Below, piece by piece: positions 61,419 through 64,000 of a stretch of DNA of 64,000 nucleotides. The notes under the pieces are model-generated. The model was not told the DNA's origin, did no database searches, and saw only the letters and a list, made by a program, of their open reading frames with translations. Position 1 is the stretch's first letter; each line of letters starts with the position of its first letter. Source of the DNA: SAR92 clade bacterium H921. Its GTDB lineage: Bacteria; Pseudomonadota; Gammaproteobacteria; Pseudomonadales; Porticoccaceae. The DNA lies in the NCBI GenBank assembly GCA_025153755.1, contig JAOALD010000002.1, positions 62,001 to 126,000 on the forward strand, read 5' to 3'. The position numbers and the translations under genes were made by a program.

Positions 61419-62594
61419 ATGGAGGACGTTTCAGTTGTTACGTCTGCCACAGCGGCTACAAGCTCGTCGGAACATGCAGCCGCGATGGTTCCATATATTG
61501 CTGAGGGCACAAAACGCGCGGCTGCAGCCGGTAATCGTGGTCCGTTGCAGTTGGATAACAGTGGCAAACTTCACCCTGATATACTGAATGCGTATAACCA
61601 AAAAGGGTTCTATATCTTTGAGGGCGTTATCGGGGCAGAGGAGTTGGACAGTCTGCGTGCCGACGTCACCAATATGATCGACCGCGCCCCGGTGCAGCCC
61701 GGAGCGAAGGTAGATGCCAAAGGCCGTACGGCAATGGGGCTGGATCATGCTGCCGAGCCCTACTCCTTTATCAAACCCCTGTCGGACCCCTTTGGTGGCA
61801 CGGGACTATTGAATGGCCGCCATCCGGTCCAGATGATACAGCCCGAGCCCGAAGACGATGTTCCCAATGACGTTCTTTTTTTATTGCGGGATATATGCCA
61901 GGCCATGCCGGCCTGTCTGCGCCTGTATGGACATCCACAGCTATTGGGCATTGCCGAGGCTGTTAATGGCTCCGATTTTGTCCCCTACACTGAAGTCATT
62001 TTCGTCAAACAGGCGGGCCGAGGCGGCGCGGTATCCTGGCATCAGGACGGCGTAACCCATTGGCAGTCACCCAACTGGGACCTGGGTATCCACGGTTTTA
62101 ATTTTCAAGTGCAGCTCTATGATACAACCCCTGCAAATGGGTTATGGATCGTGCCTGGTAGTCATAAGCTGGGACATATCGATATCAAAAAAAGGGTAGA
62201 GGACAATGGAGGCGAGCGATTACCGGACGCGATTCCTCTAATCTGTGCACCGGGTGATGTGACCATCGTCAATAGACAGATGCTCCACGGCTCCTTCGCC
62301 AATACCTCGGTGGATCAGCGTATGTCTATTACCATCGGCTTTCACCGTCGAGCCTCAGTGCTGGGTCAGCGCAGCGCCCTGGCTATAGAAGGGGGCGATA
62401 TTTATGACGAGCAGCGCATATTTGAGCGATCAGCGGTAATTGCCGTGGCCATCGATGCGCGGGCTCAATATTTTCCCAATGAAACTCGCTATTGCTATGA
62501 ACCCTTTGTCGGGTTGGAAGAGGACTACCGCTGGAATGACGATACGTTTGAGAGGGTGATACGAAACTACAGCAGTAGGGATTTAGCAATTTGA
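61419..62594 (+). CDS. Phytanoyl-CoA dioxygenase (PhyH) family protein
   Basis: Fe(II)/2-oxoglutarate oxygenase of 391 residues. Iron ligands: HxD in VSWHQDGVTHW and the distal His in QMLHGSFANTS; Arg for 2-oxoglutarate follows in VDQRMSITIG. The first ~45 residues are low-complexity and Ala/Ser-rich. A strong AAGGAGGT stands six bases from the ATG. Substrate unknown; hydroxylation of an imported organic compound or its CoA ester is the inference. Confidence 0.9.
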   Translation: MEDVSVVTSATAATSSSEHAAAMVPYIAEGTKRAAAAGNRGPLQLDNSGKLHPDILNAYNQKGFYIFEGVIGAEELDSLRADVTNMIDRAPVQPGAKVDAKGRTAMGLDHAAEPYSFIKPLSDPFGGTGLLNGRHPVQMIQPEPEDDVPNDVLFLLRDICQAMPACLRLYGHPQLLGIAEAVNGSDFVPYTEVIFVKQAGRGGAVSWHQDGVTHWQSPNWDLGIHGFNFQVQLYDTTPANGLWIVPGSHKLGHIDIKKRVEDNGGERLPDAIPLICAPGDVTIVNRQMLHGSFANTSVDQRMSITIGFHRRASVLGQRSALAIEGGDIYDEQRIFERSAVIAVAIDARAQYFPNETRYCYEPFVGLEEDYRWNDDTFERVIRNYSSRDLAI

Positions 62595-63892
62595 CTGCGC
62601 AAGAGACAGACGCCACATCCCGAGACTATGGTTTTTTAATATTTTTGACCCTGATCAATGTATTAAATATCGTCGATCGGCAATTAATTGCCAGCTTGGC
62701 TAACTGGATAAAGCCTGAGTTAGGCCTGAGTAATACTCAATTTGGACTTTTAACTGGGCTCGTTTTCCTGTTCTTTTATGCGGTCGCCGGGGTCTTTATG
62801 GGTATTTTGGCAGATCGGGTTGACCGAAATCGTTTGATTGCGTTTGGTTTAGTGGTGTGGAGTGCCCTCACAGCCATATCTGGTATGGCAAAAGGGTTCC
62901 TCAGTCTCGCCATCCCTAGACTATTTATCGGTATTGGCGAATCAATTATGACGCCAACTGCTATGTCGATACTCTCGGACCGGTTTCCGTCAAAAAATCT
63001 CGGTTTTGCGGCTGGCTTTTACTACATGTCAGCGCCCCTAGGTGTGTCATTGAGTTTATTGATTGCGGCTTATCTTGAGCCCTTGATAGGTTGGCGTGGT
63101 TGTTTTTACGCACTCGGTGCACTGGGCATCCTGTTCTGCATCATTATGGTGTTCTTGAAAGAGACGCCTCGTAAGTCACAAATGAAAAGGCAGGGAAATC
63201 CAGTTAAGTCGCCAGAACTTCCGAGTATTAAACAAATGCTGGTCACGACCTGGAATGCTTTTGCTTGCTCTCCCGCTTTAAAGTTAACGGTGTTCGGCGC
63301 AGTGACTTTTCATGTTTTTTTGGGCGCTGCGATGTTTGAACAGATCTGGTTTGTCGAGGAGCGAGGTTTCGACCCCAATGATATCGCAGAGATAACCGGT
63401 TGGATGGCATTGGTTGCAGGCGTTGCAGGTAACCTTGCAGGTGGTATTGGAAGTGACTATTTTCTGCACAAGACAGGTATCGGTCGGCCGATGTTTATGT
63501 TCTGGATTACGCTGTTCATTATGCCGGTGATGCTTGCCTACAGATTTGTCGACCCTGCATCACCTCTTTTTATGGTTTGCATGTTCCTGGCTCTATTTCA
63601 GTATGGCTGCCTTTTTGGTCCTGTCTTTGGCACAGTTCAGGAGCTGGTTCCGCCTCAGATTCGGGGGACTGTCACCGCTGTTGTCCTTATGATGGTTAGT
63701 GTTTTAGGTATCGGTTTTGGCGTTACTTTTACCGGAGTCTTGGTCGACTGGTTACTCGCCAATAATATTGACAGTCCCTACACCAAAAGCCTGCTGTTCT
63801 GTACCGCAATCTCATTTTTAACCATTCCATTATTTTTCTTCGCTGGAAGGTATTTTGATCGTGATCGGCAGGCACTTAAGGAATGGGTTTGA
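62591..63892 (+). CDS. MFS transporter (spinster-like), copy 2
   Basis: 433 residues, twelve helices. TTG start in the dioxygenase stop (TTGA), so it is coupled to it. INVLNIVDRQLIASLANWI, GLSNTQFGLLTGLVF and IPRLFIGIGESIMTPTAMSIL mirror the copy at 55891 almost position by position, showing recent shared ancestry. Presumed inner-membrane step for the same or a related substrate. Confidence 0.9.
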   Translation: MTAQETDATSRDYGFLIFLTLINVLNIVDRQLIASLANWIKPELGLSNTQFGLLTGLVFLFFYAVAGVFMGILADRVDRNRLIAFGLVVWSALTAISGMAKGFLSLAIPRLFIGIGESIMTPTAMSILSDRFPSKNLGFAAGFYYMSAPLGVSLSLLIAAYLEPLIGWRGCFYALGALGILFCIIMVFLKETPRKSQMKRQGNPVKSPELPSIKQMLVTTWNAFACSPALKLTVFGAVTFHVFLGAAMFEQIWFVEERGFDPNDIAEITGWMALVAGVAGNLAGGIGSDYFLHKTGIGRPMFMFWITLFIMPVMLAYRFVDPASPLFMVCMFLALFQYGCLFGPVFGTVQELVPPQIRGTVTAVVLMMVSVLGIGFGVTFTGVLVDWLLANNIDSPYTKSLLFCTAISFLTIPLFFFAGRYFDRDRQALKEWV

Positions 63893-63938
63893 GTACTTCC
63901 ATATTAATACCTTATTTTGTTCTCAAGAGATTTGCATT

Positions 63939-64000
63939 ATGACCCGCCCCGTTCTAGTGATGATGAGGCCTTTACCCTTGCCTTTACTGTGGGCGAATGG
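63939..64000 (+). CDS. Start of an unidentified gene cut by the window end
   Basis: ATG opens a frame (MTRPVLVMMRPLPLPLLWAN...) that runs to the window edge; AAGAGA lies about ten bases upstream. It is 46 bases after the MFS stop on the same strand, so it could be the next gene of the cluster. Twenty residues are too few to name it. Confidence 0.45.
   Translation, partial: MTRPVLVMMRPLPLPLLWAN

Overview
The window reads as chromosome of a marine-type gammaproteobacterium with moderate GC. The supporting core blocks are hemCDXY, eno-ftsB-ispD-ispF-truD-pcm-nlpD-rpoS, mrdA-rodA-mltB-rlpA-dacA-ybeD-lipB-lipA and kdsA (Gram-negative LPS). A placement near the SAR92/Porticoccaceae or related oligotrophic marine lineages is inference from gene content and style, not a measured result. 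No rRNA, tRNA or CRISPR was seen.

Region by region. 1-7066: heme genes (hemC truncated by the window edge, hemD, hemX, hemY), then the minus-strand run gcvR-trmL-fldB-mnmC, which meets hemY tail to tail on a shared CTAG. 7165-18679: an exported methyltransferase-like protein, yheU, tilS, pyrG, kdsA, eno, ftsB, ispD, ispF, truD, pcm, a DUF368/PopT carrier and nlpD. 18805-20327: rpoS and ppa converge on a bidirectional terminator. 20711-24952: an RND efflux pair. 25038-26219: dinB with a candidate LexA box upstream and a perfect 14-bp hairpin over its stop codon. 26312-37477: a small basic unknown protein, then minus-strand cell-envelope and cofactor genes (lipA, lipB, ybeD, dacA, rlpA, mltB, rodA, mrdA, rlmH, rsfS, nadD, proA). 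37643-50394: sirtuin, hemH, prfC, an acyltransferase, membrane proteins, xseA, guaB and guaA.

The end of guaA (50394) marks a change from core to accessory DNA. It is followed by three 9-bp direct repeats, a clipped small ORF and a dead IS6-family transposase (one in-frame stop, missing its 3' half) that abuts a glutathione S-transferase gene. The rest of the window looks like a catabolic and transport island: an acyl-CoA dehydrogenase of the large DmdC-like type, a nitroreductase, a YghU-type glutathione S-transferase, and a divergent cluster around a 0.5-kb control region. That cluster holds MFS, class II aldolase and DUF1330 genes on the minus strand, and a TonB-dependent receptor, a phytanoyl-CoA-dioxygenase-like enzyme and a second, closely similar MFS carrier on the plus strand. 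Together they could form an outer-membrane-to-cytoplasm uptake and oxidation route for one unknown organic substrate. This is the best candidate here for an undescribed system.

Translational coupling is a recurring style: many neighbours overlap by 1 or 4 bases, and several downstream genes start with TTG or GTG inside the upstream stop (mnmC, yheU, ispD, mltB, the second MFS).
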